From Sediminibacterium sp. FEMGT703S (GTDB lineage: Bacteria; Bacteroidota; Bacteroidia; Chitinophagales; Chitinophagaceae), in NCBI GenBank assembly GCA_002786355.1, contig PGCO01000001.1:186001-250000 (forward strand): a DNA stretch of 64,000 nt, given 5' to 3'. Positions 46,301-53,100 of this stretch are shown here, piece by piece. The position numbers and the translations under genes were made by a program. Position 1 is the stretch's first letter, and each line of letters starts with the position of its first letter. Under the pieces are notes generated by a model. That model saw only the letters and a list, made by a program, of their open reading frames with translations, was not told the origin of the DNA and did not search any database.

Positions 46301-48848
46301 TGACTGTGGAAGAGATACTTCTATCTTCCCATTGGTTGTAACTCCTAATACCATCAGACTTGATGTTGCCGTTAGTGGAATTGAACAGAATGGCTGCGCA
46401 CCGCATACAGTAAGGTTTTTCAATAACTCCTCTGGAGCAAGTCTTTTCAGATGGGATTTTGGTGATGGTAATTCAAGAACAACCAGTAGAAATATTGACA
46501 CGATTTTGCATACATTCACCACACCGGGTTCGTATAATGTTCAGGTATTTGCTAGTAATAATTGTTCTGATACAAGTACTACAGAGTTGGTGCAAGTTTT
46601 TGGCAAACCGACTCCTAATTTTACTTCGATCACGTTGAACTCTTGTATTGGCGATAGTGTTTCATTTGTCAATCAAAGTGGCGGTAATCCCAATTCGTAT
46701 ACTTGGAAATTTGGAGATGGTAATACTTCTAACTTATCCAATCCGATACACCGGTTTTTAAAAACAGGCACATACCAAGTGACATTGATTGCTTCAAAAA
46801 CAAATCTTCCGGGAAATGTTTGTATAGATAGTATTACGCGTAATATTATTATTAGAGACAGTTTACCAATTGATTTTTTCTTGAGTGAAACCACTTCGAA
46901 TTGTGCTCCATTTAATGTGAGTGTAAGAACAGACTTTCAAGATTATTCAACCATTGAATGGGATTTTGGAGATGGCACAAAACGATCTGGCACTAGTTCT
47001 TCACATACCTATTTAAAAACAGGTGTATATACGATTCGATTGACCATTCAATCTAGAACAGGATGTACATTTACTTCTACCAAAGAAGTTAGACTGACTG
47101 CTCCAGAAGGAACCATGCAATTTAAAACAGGATTTCATTGTATAAACAATGCCATTCGCTTTGAAGCAATTCCTTTAAATACGGATAGCATTATTTGGAA
47201 TTTTGGAGATGGAACAGAGCTAGTCACAACTGATCGGGTAATTTTTTATCAATACAAAAACCCAGGAACCTACACGCCTTCTGCACGATTTAAATCTAGG
47301 AATGGTTGTGAATTTATTGTTCCAAGCATTGGAGAAGTAAAAATTGATCGACTAACTTCTGGCTTCAGAACAGTAAAACAAGAAGTATGTGATTACACAG
47401 ATGTACAATTTATAGATTCTTCAAATGCTTTCTTTGGCATCAATAATATCAGGTGGAGTTTTGGTAATGGGTTGAGTCAAATTGGTGCAACCGTAAGCAC
47501 TAGGTATGATTTGACGAATAATTATTTAGTGCAGCAATTAATTACCAGCAACTCAGGCTGTGTAGATACGGTGATTCGTTCCTTGCCCATTTTTGTAAAA
47601 CAAAACCCACTAGCGCAGATTTCGCTTGAAGGCGTTGTTTGTAATAATACAGCTCAACAATTTTTATCTAAAGTACAATCAGTAGATAAAGTAACTTTTT
47701 ATAAATGGCAATTTTCTAATGGGGCAACAGGTGATGAAGCAAATATTGCTATTACATTTCCACGAGCAGGAAACTTTGATGTAACACTTATTACAGGAAC
47801 TGAATTTAGTTGTTTCGATACGGCTAAAATAAATTTCACCGTAAACCTAACACCAACAATTGTTGCCACCCCACCTACTGTAGTTTTATGTAAAGGCAAT
47901 ACGGTTAATTTAACTGCAACAGGTGGGAATACCTATACATGGTTTCCGAATGAAGGACTTTCTTGTACTAATTGTGCAACACCGATAGCATCTCCGCAAA
48001 GCAGTATTGCTTATATTGTTAAAGGAGCTTCAACCAATGGCTGTTTTGCATTTGACACAGTTGATATAAAAGTGGTTCAGCCAATTAAAATGGAGTTTGG
48101 GTTGGGCGACACCATTTGTATTGGTCAAAGCACCAATTTGTTTGCAAGGGGTGCGTTCTCATATAGTTGGTCTCCGGCGCTTGGTTTAAATAGAATAGAT
48201 ATTCCTAATCCAATAGCCAGTCCTACTGTAACCACCCGTTATCAAGTAATTGGAAGAGATGAAAATAATTGCTTTGCAGATACCGCAACAATGCTTGTGG
48301 CGGTTGGACAATATCCCGTTGTTTCCTTGGGCCCTGATACAACCTTAGCTTCTGGGGATCTATATCCGCTTAGAAATATAGTTACCAATGGACCAATTAG
48401 AACCTGGGAATGGACTCCTCCATTAAACTTAAATTGTACCAATTGTCCTGAACCGATTGCTACTATAAAGAATAGCATTACTTATCGATTGAAAGCGACC
48501 AATATCTTTGGATGTGCTGGTTCAGACACTATAAATATCAAAGCTATTTGCGAAAACACGCAAGTATTTATTCCTAATGCATTTACCCCAGATAATAATG
48601 GCAAGAACGATATTTTCATGGTGAGGGGTAAAGGAATTTTACAAGTTAAATCGATGAGGATTTTTAATAGATGGGGTCAAATGGTTTTTGACAAATCGAA
48701 TTTCCCACCGAATGATCCTGCTCATGGATGGAATGGTCGTATCAACAATATTGAAGGGGGTTCAAATGTATTTGCTTATATAGTGGAAGTGATTTGTGAG
48801 AATGGAACACCATTTTTTTATAGAGGAAATGTAACGCTGATAAAATAA
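40308..48848 (+). CDS. Giant PKD-repeat surface adhesin with T9SS type B (CHU_C) sorting domain
   Basis: A 2846-residue secreted protein with a signal peptide (ILCFLIFYIIKASAFGQG). A PKD domain (YQWDFGDGGTSTDLNPTHIF) opens the chain. Residues about 700-1780 are Ig-like and PKD-like modules: two YCQG..LTATG...WYNSLTGG units and six modules with TYTWGTP or TYTWTTP and ICSG or a variant. Residues about 1780-2500 hold seven or more classical PKD units (YTWDFGDGT, FRWDFGDGN, YTWKFGDGN, IEWDFGDGT, IIWNFGDGT). The end, VFIPNAFTPDNNGKNDIF through MRIFNRWGQMVFD, is a type B sorting domain, so it is exported by T9SS. Residues about 723-1095 are duplicated at 1184-1556. It resembles SprB-type gliding adhesins and is followed by its PorP/SprF partner. 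Confidence 0.93.
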   Translation: MVLKVKTNFSYRILCFLIFYIIKASAFGQGVSPNADFSFSPITGCGRTTINFTNASDNGTPPLTNGLSYQWDFGDGGTSTDLNPTHIFNPGSGTNTTTFNVTLRVTNQSNVSATITKQLTLNKGPDSRISSNVALTSFNGESYFRVCGTTPTRFDFSNASSTTSTNTRYVIKWGDGSPDYDSPTFNATVSHIYAVGLNKLTFFVYSGSCVDSSTYNIFIGNVPAGGIIGTGGSTICTGNEQKFLIIGANNNPPGTIYRIDFSDGSPIREITNLGSGEITHQYLRSSCGTSSSNGLSTFQNAFGAYLTIENPCGVALGSIIPIYVSNKPTPNFTSSRDTVCGDQTVVFANAGTVGNNAESQQCTPGKTIWRISSVSPGASFTMIAGTLGNGNNTLDPNFWTAGTPSVEVRFNAPGLYNITQVTATNALCGIDSLTKTICVNPTPTASFTTNANNGCAPFIVTANGVTNTPQCGTNRFVWSVDYEPIAGCVPTTASFNFVGGTNANSQNPQFEFLNPGLYTINLLVIAPGGACTSLVVKQQITVKGKPVISINAIADICQNSSISPSVIANCFTSAATYNWTFNGGIPTSSTLQSPGNISYAAAGNYTVLLSATNECGVTNDSRSFSVKDLPTVNVPSNLVKCAGTLSGALNFTSNSPSTSFTWTNSNTAIGLPASGTGSSINNFTLTNSTNAPITATITVTPLLGACSGLPQSFTITVNPNPVAPTVQNIAYCQGAIASQLTATGDVGNTLLWYNSLTGGSGSAIAPTPITTNATTLSYFVSQQNALGCESPRATLTVVINPTPTINNQIDTVCSATPFSSPLRIPSNTTMYTWNTPTITGGLTGGANGTGVRINGTLINPTNTAQTATYLVTPTIGTCVGPNFSMTIVVSPKTKLPNYTQTICSGSAFVVEPKATDAADAILVNGTTYTWGTPVVSTPGAVTGAVAEIVPQALISQTLVNLTNQVVTVTYTVTPRSSSPGICDGDPFQVVVRVLPKPQIQNQVSTICSGSSFDVDPLNNLPNTIVPVGTTYTWGTPVSSPLGAITGGTASASPQNKINQTLINNTSAVAVLTYTVTPQADGCVGTPFEINVTVNPALNDIPVIVNSSPICVGGDITLTVSNPIPLATYTWSGPNGFSATTTNPSLTRTGAQLSFSGTYSVIASLNNCFSSAGFTNVTVNTVPAAPTVTSIAYCQGTVASPLTATGDAGSTLRWYNSLTGGSSTFTAPTPNTSNTGTQLYFVSQQSAQGCESPRATLAVEINPTPNINNQIDTVCSATPFSSPLRIPSSAVIYTWNTPSVTGGLTGGVNGTGNRVNGTLINPTNIAQTATYLVTPTIGTCVGPNFTLTMVVSPKTKLPNYTQSICSGSAFTIEPKATDAADAILVNGTTYTWGTPVVSIAGAIAGATAETTPQSLISQSLVNLTNQLVTVTYTVTPRSSSPGSCDGDPFQVVVTVLPKPLIQNINQTICSGNSFDIAPSNNQPNTIVPTATTYTWGTPVSNPIGAITSGLAAGSPQNKINQTLFNTTTSVAVLTYIVTPQADGCAGTPFEINITVNPQPGITDQQATICSGTQFAVAPTGVPAGTTYTWGTPISNPIGAITGGSAAAAPQPSIAQILQNITNAPATLTYTVSPTAGSCGNSSFLVVVTVNPIPVIASQTVEICNGGTVLFNPINAAPTTIVPSGTTYTWTTPIVNPAGLIQGGTAQNIPQPFLSQVLTNSSNRPATITYTITPQSGAAGNCLGNPIQLVATVNPDVKASFAKSVDTACAPFNINASILSNTTALTSSNNFSWYVNNQLVGTGYNFPGYTIATPNESVLVKLVANSSFGCKNDSVETRFYTYRKPDASFIASASAGCGPIQIRFTNQSSQDPNFKYLWNFGNGQTSTLYQPSGITFQPNPASGDTVYKVTLLSFNQCDTVKAETFITVYAKPISRFTPSKSTGCSPLTVVFNNTSAGQVNSYTWDFGDGTIQTVNSKNPVSHLFVTGVKDTFYVKLIAQNDCGRDTSIFPLVVTPNTIRLDVAVSGIEQNGCAPHTVRFFNNSSGASLFRWDFGDGNSRTTSRNIDTILHTFTTPGSYNVQVFASNNCSDTSTTELVQVFGKPTPNFTSITLNSCIGDSVSFVNQSGGNPNSYTWKFGDGNTSNLSNPIHRFLKTGTYQVTLIASKTNLPGNVCIDSITRNIIIRDSLPIDFFLSETTSNCAPFNVSVRTDFQDYSTIEWDFGDGTKRSGTSSSHTYLKTGVYTIRLTIQSRTGCTFTSTKEVRLTAPEGTMQFKTGFHCINNAIRFEAIPLNTDSIIWNFGDGTELVTTDRVIFYQYKNPGTYTPSARFKSRNGCEFIVPSIGEVKIDRLTSGFRTVKQEVCDYTDVQFIDSSNAFFGINNIRWSFGNGLSQIGATVSTRYDLTNNYLVQQLITSNSGCVDTVIRSLPIFVKQNPLAQISLEGVVCNNTAQQFLSKVQSVDKVTFYKWQFSNGATGDEANIAITFPRAGNFDVTLITGTEFSCFDTAKINFTVNLTPTIVATPPTVVLCKGNTVNLTATGGNTYTWFPNEGLSCTNCATPIASPQSSIAYIVKGASTNGCFAFDTVDIKVVQPIKMEFGLGDTICIGQSTNLFARGAFSYSWSPALGLNRIDIPNPIASPTVTTRYQVIGRDENNCFADTATMLVAVGQYPVVSLGPDTTLASGDLYPLRNIVTNGPIRTWEWTPPLNLNCTNCPEPIATIKNSITYRLKATNIFGCAGSDTINIKAICENTQVFIPNAFTPDNNGKNDIFMVRGKGILQVKSMRIFNRWGQMVFDKSNFPPNDPAHGWNGRINNIEGGSNVFAYIVEVICENGTPFFYRGNVTLIK
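42475..43593 (+). repeat. Long direct repeat inside the adhesin gene, copy 1
   Basis: A block of about 1.12 kb encoding one Ig-like and several PKD-like modules is repeated 1383 bp further on. Matching points at both ends give the same 1383-bp offset, so there is no net insertion or deletion. Some stretches of more than 40 bases are identical, for example around 43040 and 44423, indicating a recent duplication or gene conversion. Confidence 0.85.
43858..44976 (+). repeat. Long direct repeat inside the adhesin gene, copy 2
   Basis: The second copy of the multi-module block starting at 42475. The two copies are separated by about 265 bp that encode one unrelated Ig-like unit (ICVGGDITLTVSNPIP). 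Confidence 0.85.
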
Positions 48849-48854
48849 AATTGG

Positions 48855-49883
48855 ATGCATTGTAGGTTAAAAATATTATTCATCGTTTATCTGTTTTGTA
48901 CTGGTTCTATTTCAGCACAGGATATTAATTTTTCTCAATTCTATGAATTGCCTTTACTTAGAAATCCAGCTTTGGCAGGTATTTACAAAGGAGATTTAAG
49001 GGTAACAAGTGCATTCAGAAATCAATGGCAAACTGTTCCTACCATTTATCAAACACAAGCACTTGGCATAGAATTTAAAATGACGCCCGGCAGGAATACA
49101 GATGATTTTTTAAGTTTGGGATTGCAATTAACCAATGATGTTGCGGGTGACTCAAAATTGGGTAAAACACAATTCTTACCTACATTGACTTACCATAAAT
49201 ACATCGGCGGAACCAGGAACACTTATCTATCCGCAGGATTTATTGCCGGTGGAGTGAGTCAACGATTTAATCCATTAGCATTAAAATTTGATGATCAGTT
49301 TGTGAATGGAGCATACAGCCCATTAAATCCAACATTTGAAATATTTAATCAAACAACAATCAATTATTTGGATGTATCTGCAGGGATTAGTTTGAGCAGT
49401 GATTTCGGGTACAATCATAAATTTTATATTGGAGCAGCTTATTTTCATTTAAATCAACCAAGGGTTGCTTTTAGTTCAAGTCAAGATATTCGACTAAATA
49501 AAAAAATAGTTTTTAATGCGGGATTATCATTGGCTACTTCAGAGTATCACACACTGATACTTTATGGTGATTATTTTGCGCAGGGAGGACGATCTCAATT
49601 ACAAGGTGGGATTATCTATCGACACAATATTCAAGAGTATGAAAATGAAGAAAATCTTGCATTGTCTATTGGCGGATTATATAGATGGAATGATGCGATT
49701 ATCCCCATGGTAAAATTGGACTACTACAAATGGGCATTGGGTTTAACCTATGATGTGAATATAAGTCCATTAAGAACAGCTACTCAATTTAGGGGCGGTT
49801 TTGAATTAACCCTCTCTTTAAAGAGTTTCTTGAATATTCGAAATTCAAGTTTAGAAAAAGTAAGATGTGTAGTAGATTTTTAA
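48855..49883 (+). CDS. PorP/SprF family type IX secretion membrane protein
   Basis: A 342-residue outer-membrane barrel. The signal peptide ends at SISAQ, and the diagnostic N-terminus DINFSQFYELPLLRNPALAG follows. The rest is a series of strands (GDLRVTSAFRNQWQTVPTIY, NYLDVSAGISLSSDFGYN, WALGLTYDVNISPLR) ending FRGGFELTLSLKS. PorP/SprF proteins accompany specific type B cargo. SprF is needed to export SprB. It is 6 bp after the giant adhesin gene, so it is almost certainly the dedicated partner of that adhesin. Confidence 0.92.
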   Translation: MHCRLKILFIVYLFCTGSISAQDINFSQFYELPLLRNPALAGIYKGDLRVTSAFRNQWQTVPTIYQTQALGIEFKMTPGRNTDDFLSLGLQLTNDVAGDSKLGKTQFLPTLTYHKYIGGTRNTYLSAGFIAGGVSQRFNPLALKFDDQFVNGAYSPLNPTFEIFNQTTINYLDVSAGISLSSDFGYNHKFYIGAAYFHLNQPRVAFSSSQDIRLNKKIVFNAGLSLATSEYHTLILYGDYFAQGGRSQLQGGIIYRHNIQEYENEENLALSIGGLYRWNDAIIPMVKLDYYKWALGLTYDVNISPLRTATQFRGGFELTLSLKSFLNIRNSSLEKVRCVVDF

Positions 49884-49912
49884 GATACTTCGCTACCAAT
49901 TCGCGAACAACG

Positions 49913-50368
49913 TTACCAATTAGCAAACTGATCTTTATTGATTCTCTCAGGAGCTTTGATTGGTTTCGATTTCCAATTGGGTTCGTATTTCACAAACCAA
50001 CTTAACCAAAGCGATCGGGCCAAACGCATCATAGGGGGCTGCAGTATTAGTAGCAAAGCAATATTGGTTCCCAACCAATAGAAAATTCTATTATCGTCAA
50101 TATCAAAAGTCAAACCAATCAACACTTTCCAAGCCACAAAAGTGCTAACTGTTAAGGCAACAGAAAGCGCATAGCTCACATAGCCAGTTCCGTAATAAAA
50201 ACCAACTTCAATCTCCGTAGGCTGATGACAAACCGGACAGGTTTCATTCATCTCAGTGCTACTGCCCTTAAATGAATAAGCCGATTTACGCTTAAACAAC
50301 TCCCCTTCTCTACATCTAGGACACTTATTGGTGAGGGCACTTACTAAATAGGTTTTCTGAAGATCCAT
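49913..50368 (-). CDS. DUF983 family zinc-ribbon membrane protein
   Basis: A 151-residue protein. Two CxxC pairs (NKCPRCREGELFKR and ETCPVCHQPTE) form a zinc ribbon. Two hydrophobic spans follow (SYALSVALTVSTFVAWKVLI and FYWLGTNIALLLILQPPM). This is the DUF983 layout; function is unknown, though members are often near cytochrome oxidase genes in other phyla. The gene stands alone, convergent with the adhesin operon, and has strong inverted repeats upstream. Confidence 0.85.
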   Translation of the reverse strand: MDLQKTYLVSALTNKCPRCREGELFKRKSAYSFKGSSTEMNETCPVCHQPTEIEVGFYYGTGYVSYALSVALTVSTFVAWKVLIGLTFDIDDNRIFYWLGTNIALLLILQPPMMRLARSLWLSWFVKYEPNWKSKPIKAPERINKDQFANW

Positions 50369-50389
50369 TGCTAAAGCTTTACGGTGAAC

Positions 50390-50441
50390 CAGTTCGTTAC
50401 GATGAACGAACTGCGGTTACGGTATAACTTAATAAATACCG
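50390..50441. repeat. Two inverted repeats upstream of the DUF983 gene
   Basis: CAGTTCGTT (50390-50398) and AACGAACTG (50405-50413) form a perfect 9-bp stem with a 6-nt loop. A second pair, CGGTAT (50420-50425) and ATACCG (50436-50441), follows. They lie 20-75 bp upstream of the DUF983 start and have no T-run, so a regulatory or structural RNA role is more likely than termination. Confidence 0.4.
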
Positions 50442-50500
50442 CGACATTACAAAGGTACTTAATTATAACTGCTGGTTATGTAACAAAAGTAGAATAGGAG

Positions 50501-50959
50501 TTATTTAAAGATTCTTTTATCGAATGGGAATTTTTCTTTGGCAATGATGCTAATTCTCTTAAAATCTGGGTGTAAAGGATTGATCAGTAAGTTATAATCA
50601 CCCTGTGTTACAGCCGAAGGAATTTGAAGAATACAAAATTTATTATCTGCTACAAATTGATCACCTATGACCTGTGTCTTTGGATGATGGGGAAAAACAT
50701 TCCAGTTTGCAGGTAGCTTATTAAGAGGAAATTTTTTAATAGCAATATCATCGGGAATTAAAATTGTTACCATCATATAGTCTTGTGGCAAAGTTGCTAT
50801 AGTTAAATGCACTGCAACTTCCGCCATTGCCAAAGACCGGTTACTTGCAGTATAAATTAACTCAACACCAACTGAGTTCCACCTTGCTCCATGAAACGCG
50901 GCACCTTTTCCTGACAGAATAGTGGCAAATTTTGATCTAGCTAATCTAAAAACTTCCAT
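50501..50959 (-). CDS. RES-domain toxin (NAD-degrading family)
   Basis: A 152-residue RES domain protein. The conserved core is FRLARSKFA, then GARWNSVGVELIYTA and SLAMAEVAVHL, which bring together the Arg, Tyr and Glu of the active site; VADNKFCILQIPSAV follows in the second half. RES toxins deplete NAD or ADP-ribosylate targets. The start codon immediately follows the stop of the Xre-type antitoxin gene (zero spacing), the standard arrangement of RES/Xre modules. Confidence 0.88.
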   Translation of the reverse strand: MEVFRLARSKFATILSGKGAAFHGARWNSVGVELIYTASNRSLAMAEVAVHLTIATLPQDYMMVTILIPDDIAIKKFPLNKLPANWNVFPHHPKTQVIGDQFVADNKFCILQIPSAVTQGDYNLLINPLHPDFKRISIIAKEKFPFDKRIFK

Positions 50960-51478
50960 CTAAACAAATATTCCGTAGTTAATTCTGGTTAATTCACTTA
51001 TAACTAAATCTTTCCCATAAGAATCGTTTAGCAATTCAATAGGCTTCAAACTACCTAAAGCATAATTAGGTGTTTCAAGCCACAACTTGAATTTGTCCAT
51101 ACTACCAAAAACATCCAGACCAACATGAGTAACTTCAGCCATCTCTATGATTTTTTCGGATTGAATTGATTTAAATCGCTTTCCAGTTTGCTTATACCTA
51201 TCTAATGTTTTTGAAGAAATATCTAAAATCTTGGCCCAATTTTCCTCACTAAAAGGAGTAAAGTTTTGTATTAGATTAAACAATGAATATGGGACTCCCT
51301 CTCTAATAACTAAGATCATCAACATTTTATTTGAGAGGAAATCAGCATAAGTAATAGCGTTTTTGAAAGATCTATTTTTCCTGTCAAAACTAGAATGTTT
51401 AATAATACTTGAAATCTCTTTATCTAATTTAGTTGTCATGGTAGCGGTTGAAGAAGACATAATATGCTGATTTGACAT
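50960..51478 (-). CDS. Xre/MbcA/ParS-type antitoxin (DUF2384)
   Basis: A 172-residue protein. The N-terminal half holds an Xre-like helix-turn-helix region (FSEENWAKILDISSKTLDRY). The C-terminal half (HVGLDVFGSMDKFKLWLETP then NYALGSLKPIELLNDSYGKD) is the toxin-binding domain of MbcA/ParS/Xre antitoxins. It neutralises the adjacent RES toxin and should repress the operon. Candidate operator: an inverted repeat about 75 bp upstream. Confidence 0.85.
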   Translation of the reverse strand: MSNQHIMSSSTATMTTKLDKEISSIIKHSSFDRKNRSFKNAITYADFLSNKMLMILVIREGVPYSLFNLIQNFTPFSEENWAKILDISSKTLDRYKQTGKRFKSIQSEKIIEMAEVTHVGLDVFGSMDKFKLWLETPNYALGSLKPIELLNDSYGKDLVISELTRINYGIFV

Positions 51479-51550
51479 TTGTCTATGAAATTAAGACAAA
51501 TTTCTAAAATCAAGAATTTATCGAATTAAAACTCGTAAATATTTTACTGG

Positions 51551-51570
51551 TTTAACCATACTAGGTTAAA
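51551..51570. promoter_or_regulatory. Inverted repeat TTTAACC-N6-GGTTAAA, candidate operator of the RES/Xre operon
   Basis: Perfect 7-bp arms with a 6-bp spacer lie about 75 bp upstream of the antitoxin start. Their position and symmetry fit an autoregulatory operator. No promoter element was identified with confidence. Confidence 0.4.
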
Positions 51571-51693
51571 TAACGGGGCATTTCTGCGAGGAATACGCTA
51601 ACCGAACAAGCAAGTCATCCATAATTTTCCAAAACTAAATAAAACAAGTTAGTCGGGTGGGAACAAATGAACCACCCCATTTGCGAGGCAGTT

Positions 51694-51811
51694 TTTCTCC
51701 CTCGGGAGAAACAAAATATAAAAAGGTAAAAAAAATATACCAAAATGATATGTGAGTATTACCCATCAAAAAGTATACGAATGGTATATTTTTTTTGCTG
51801 TTCCCCCCGCA
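51694..51811. repeat. TA-island hairpin repeat, copy A
   Basis: A segment starting at a small palindrome (TTTCTCCC/GGGAGAAA) and running through ACAAAATATAAAAAGGT to a perfect 15-bp inverted repeat: AAAAAAAATATACCA (51728-51742) and TGGTATATTTTTTTT (51782-51796). It precedes the MazE remnant. The same element occurs at 52633-52713 and, degraded, at 54251-54326. Confidence 0.7.
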
Positions 51812-51848
51812 GCCAGGGGAAACGCCGTAATAATTAAAACCTACCAAC

Positions 51849-51941
51849 ATGAGAAAACTTAAACCAGACTTCGAAGAAGTATCACCGCTAAAAATGATTC
51901 CGCTATCGTTAAAGCAAAGATCTAGTCACAAATACGCATAA
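51849..51941 (+). pseudogene. 5' remnant of a MazE-like antitoxin gene
   Basis: Thirty codons (MRKLKPDFEEVSPLKMIPLS, then LKQRSSHKYA and a stop). The first 22 residues match the N-terminus of the intact antitoxin at 52810 (MARIKPDFEEVIPLKMIPLS, then LK); after that the sequence diverges into the promoter of vapB. Both copies are preceded by the same hairpin repeat. It appears that a second MazEF-like module was cut after codon 22 and that the VapBC module now occupies its place. Confidence 0.75.
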
Positions 51942-51963
51942 ATTTAAATTATACGTATATTTG
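51932..51963 (+). promoter_or_regulatory. Promoter and overlapping palindromic operator of vapBC
   Basis: The -7 element TATATTTG (51956-51963) lies 5 bp before the vapB ATG. The inverted repeat ATACGCATAA (51932-51941), ATTTAAA, TTATACGTAT (51949-51958) matches in 9 of 10 positions and overlaps it. This is an arrangement suited to autorepression by the VapB-VapC complex. Confidence 0.5.
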
Positions 51964-51967
51964 ATTT

Positions 51968-52210
51968 ATGAAATCGAGATTAAACCTCACTATTGAAAAC
52001 AGTCTATTAGAAGATGTAAAAAGCTATGCTGTAAAAAATAAACGAAGTGTTTCTGATTTAGTAGAAAGCTATTTTAAAAAAGTCACTAGGCCTTCAAAAC
52101 GAAAAAACATAATTGATTTAGTAGAGAAACTTGAAAAAACAACAATGAATGATAATGCCGATTTAAAGGATTTGTACTATAAAGAAAATGCAAAAAAACA
52201 TGGCTTTTAA
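51968..52210 (+). CDS. VapB-type antitoxin (ribbon-helix-helix)
   Basis: An 80-residue protein. The N-terminal strand-helix-helix (MKSRLNLTIENSLLEDVKSY and AVKNKRSVSDLVESYFKKV) is a ribbon-helix-helix DNA-binding domain. The C-terminal tail (KLEKTTMNDNADLKDLYYKE) is the flexible toxin-binding part. It overlaps the toxin gene by 23 bp, so the pair is translationally coupled. Confidence 0.85.
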   Translation: MKSRLNLTIENSLLEDVKSYAVKNKRSVSDLVESYFKKVTRPSKRKNIIDLVEKLEKTTMNDNADLKDLYYKENAKKHGF

Positions 52211-52622
52211 AGTTTTCATTGATGCCAATATATTATTAGACTTTACTTTAAAGCGTTCCGAATATGCTCAATCAAAAAAAATCATCGAACTTGTAATTGA
52301 AGGAACTGTAGAAGCATATATCACTCCTTCTATCGTTCATGTATTGGGCTATTGGCTAACGAAAGAATATGGAAATTCAAAAGCTAAAGAATTACTTTTA
52401 ACAATATTATCAGATATTACCGTCATAGATATACCTCATGAAATTGTTGTGAATGCGCTGCATTCAAAAATGAATGACATTGAAGATGCTTTGATATACT
52501 TCACCGCTATTCATTATAAGCTTGACTACTTTATTTCAAGAGATAAAAGTCTTCAAAAACAAGGTACTCCAACTTTACCAATTTATACTCCAAAAGAATT
52601 TTTAGCTGAATTGACCCAATAA
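52188..52622 (+). CDS. VapC-type PIN-domain ribonuclease toxin
   Basis: 144 residues from the ATG at 52188; an ATG at 52200 (MAFKVFIDANILLDF) is an equally good start and fits PIN proteins better. Acidic catalytic residues are in FIDANILLDF (Asp), the glutamate and aspartate of MNDIEDALIYFTA and the aspartate of FISRDKSL. PIN toxins cleave tRNA or rRNA. The gene is intact, so the module may be active. Confidence 0.87.
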   Translation: MQKNMAFKVFIDANILLDFTLKRSEYAQSKKIIELVIEGTVEAYITPSIVHVLGYWLTKEYGNSKAKELLLTILSDITVIDIPHEIVVNALHSKMNDIEDALIYFTAIHYKLDYFISRDKSLQKQGTPTLPIYTPKEFLAELTQ

Positions 52623-52632
52623 CACAAATACT

Positions 52633-52713
52633 TTGGTTGCCCCCGGGAGAAACAAAACATAAGAAGGTAAAAAAAATATACCGAAATGATATGCGGCTCA
52701 CGGTATATTTTTT
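52633..52713. repeat. TA-island hairpin repeat, copy B
   Basis: Same element as copy A: CGGGAGAAACAAAACATAAG, AAGGT, then a perfect 13-bp inverted repeat AAAAAATATACCG (52671-52683) and CGGTATATTTTTT (52701-52713) with a 17-nt loop. It lies between vapC and the intact MazE-like gene. The A-run/T-run flanks would allow it to act as a bidirectional terminator. Confidence 0.75.
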
Positions 52714-52809
52714 ATTCAATTTACAGTTGAAAAAACCAAAATTGTGCGGCTAATACGCATATTAGAAACCTATAGAAATACTAGTTTTCATTTTGAAAAA
52801 AATAAAACT

Positions 52810-53100
52810 ATGGCAAGGATAAAACCAGATTTTGAGGAAGTTATTCCGCTTAAGATGATACCGCTTTCACTCAAACTAAACCCAACAGTATTAGACAATA
52901 TGGAAGCGGTTAGGGCAATCATCAAACAAAATAGAAATACCTATATCAACCTGGCTATAGATGCGTTCAACCACTATCATCGCTATAAAATGATTAAGAA
53001 AAGAATGGATCAAGATGCATATAATGTAACTACGTATTACTTGGAAATAATTAAAGAATTTGAAGAAATTAATCAAAGTGGAATCCTAAAAGAATTATAA
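52810..53100 (+). CDS. MazE-like antitoxin
   Basis: 96 residues from the ATG at 52810 (MARIKPDFEEV); the frame is open to a GTG at 52744, but that part is noncoding in character and the remnant at 51849 begins at the matching ATG. The middle (LNPTVLDNMEAVRAIIKQNR, then NTYINLAIDAFNHYHRYKMI) looks like a ribbon-helix-helix domain, and the C-terminus is acidic (EIIKEFEEINQSGI). Its stop and the toxin start share one base (TAATG). It is assigned from its pairing with a PemK/MazF toxin. Confidence 0.75.
   Translation: MARIKPDFEEVIPLKMIPLSLKLNPTVLDNMEAVRAIIKQNRNTYINLAIDAFNHYHRYKMIKKRMDQDAYNVTTYYLEIIKEFEEINQSGILKEL

Larger units (their letters stand above)
51479..51848. other. Intergenic region with no intact gene; several hairpins
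   Basis: These 370 bp separate the RES/Xre pair from the MazE remnant. Open frames here are short and read through repeat DNA. Besides the features listed separately, GGGTGG (51655-51660) can pair with CCACCC (51672-51677), and TTCCCC (about 51800) with GGGGAA. It looks like repeat-rich, decayed DNA. Confidence 0.5.

Noticed and set aside
40308..48848. Many open frames on the opposite strand and in other frames of the adhesin gene
   Set aside because: They are by-products of its Thr/Asn/Gly-rich repeat codons, differ between repeat copies and have no start signals or recognisable domains.
51635..51850. A 71-codon minus-strand frame across repeat copy A
   Set aside because: It reads through the hairpin repeat and its similarity to the frame at 52531-52719 comes from the repeat DNA, not from protein conservation.
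52531..52719. A 62-codon minus-strand frame across repeat copy B
   Set aside because: It starts with TTG inside the hairpin and runs antisense into vapC; best explained as repeat sequence.
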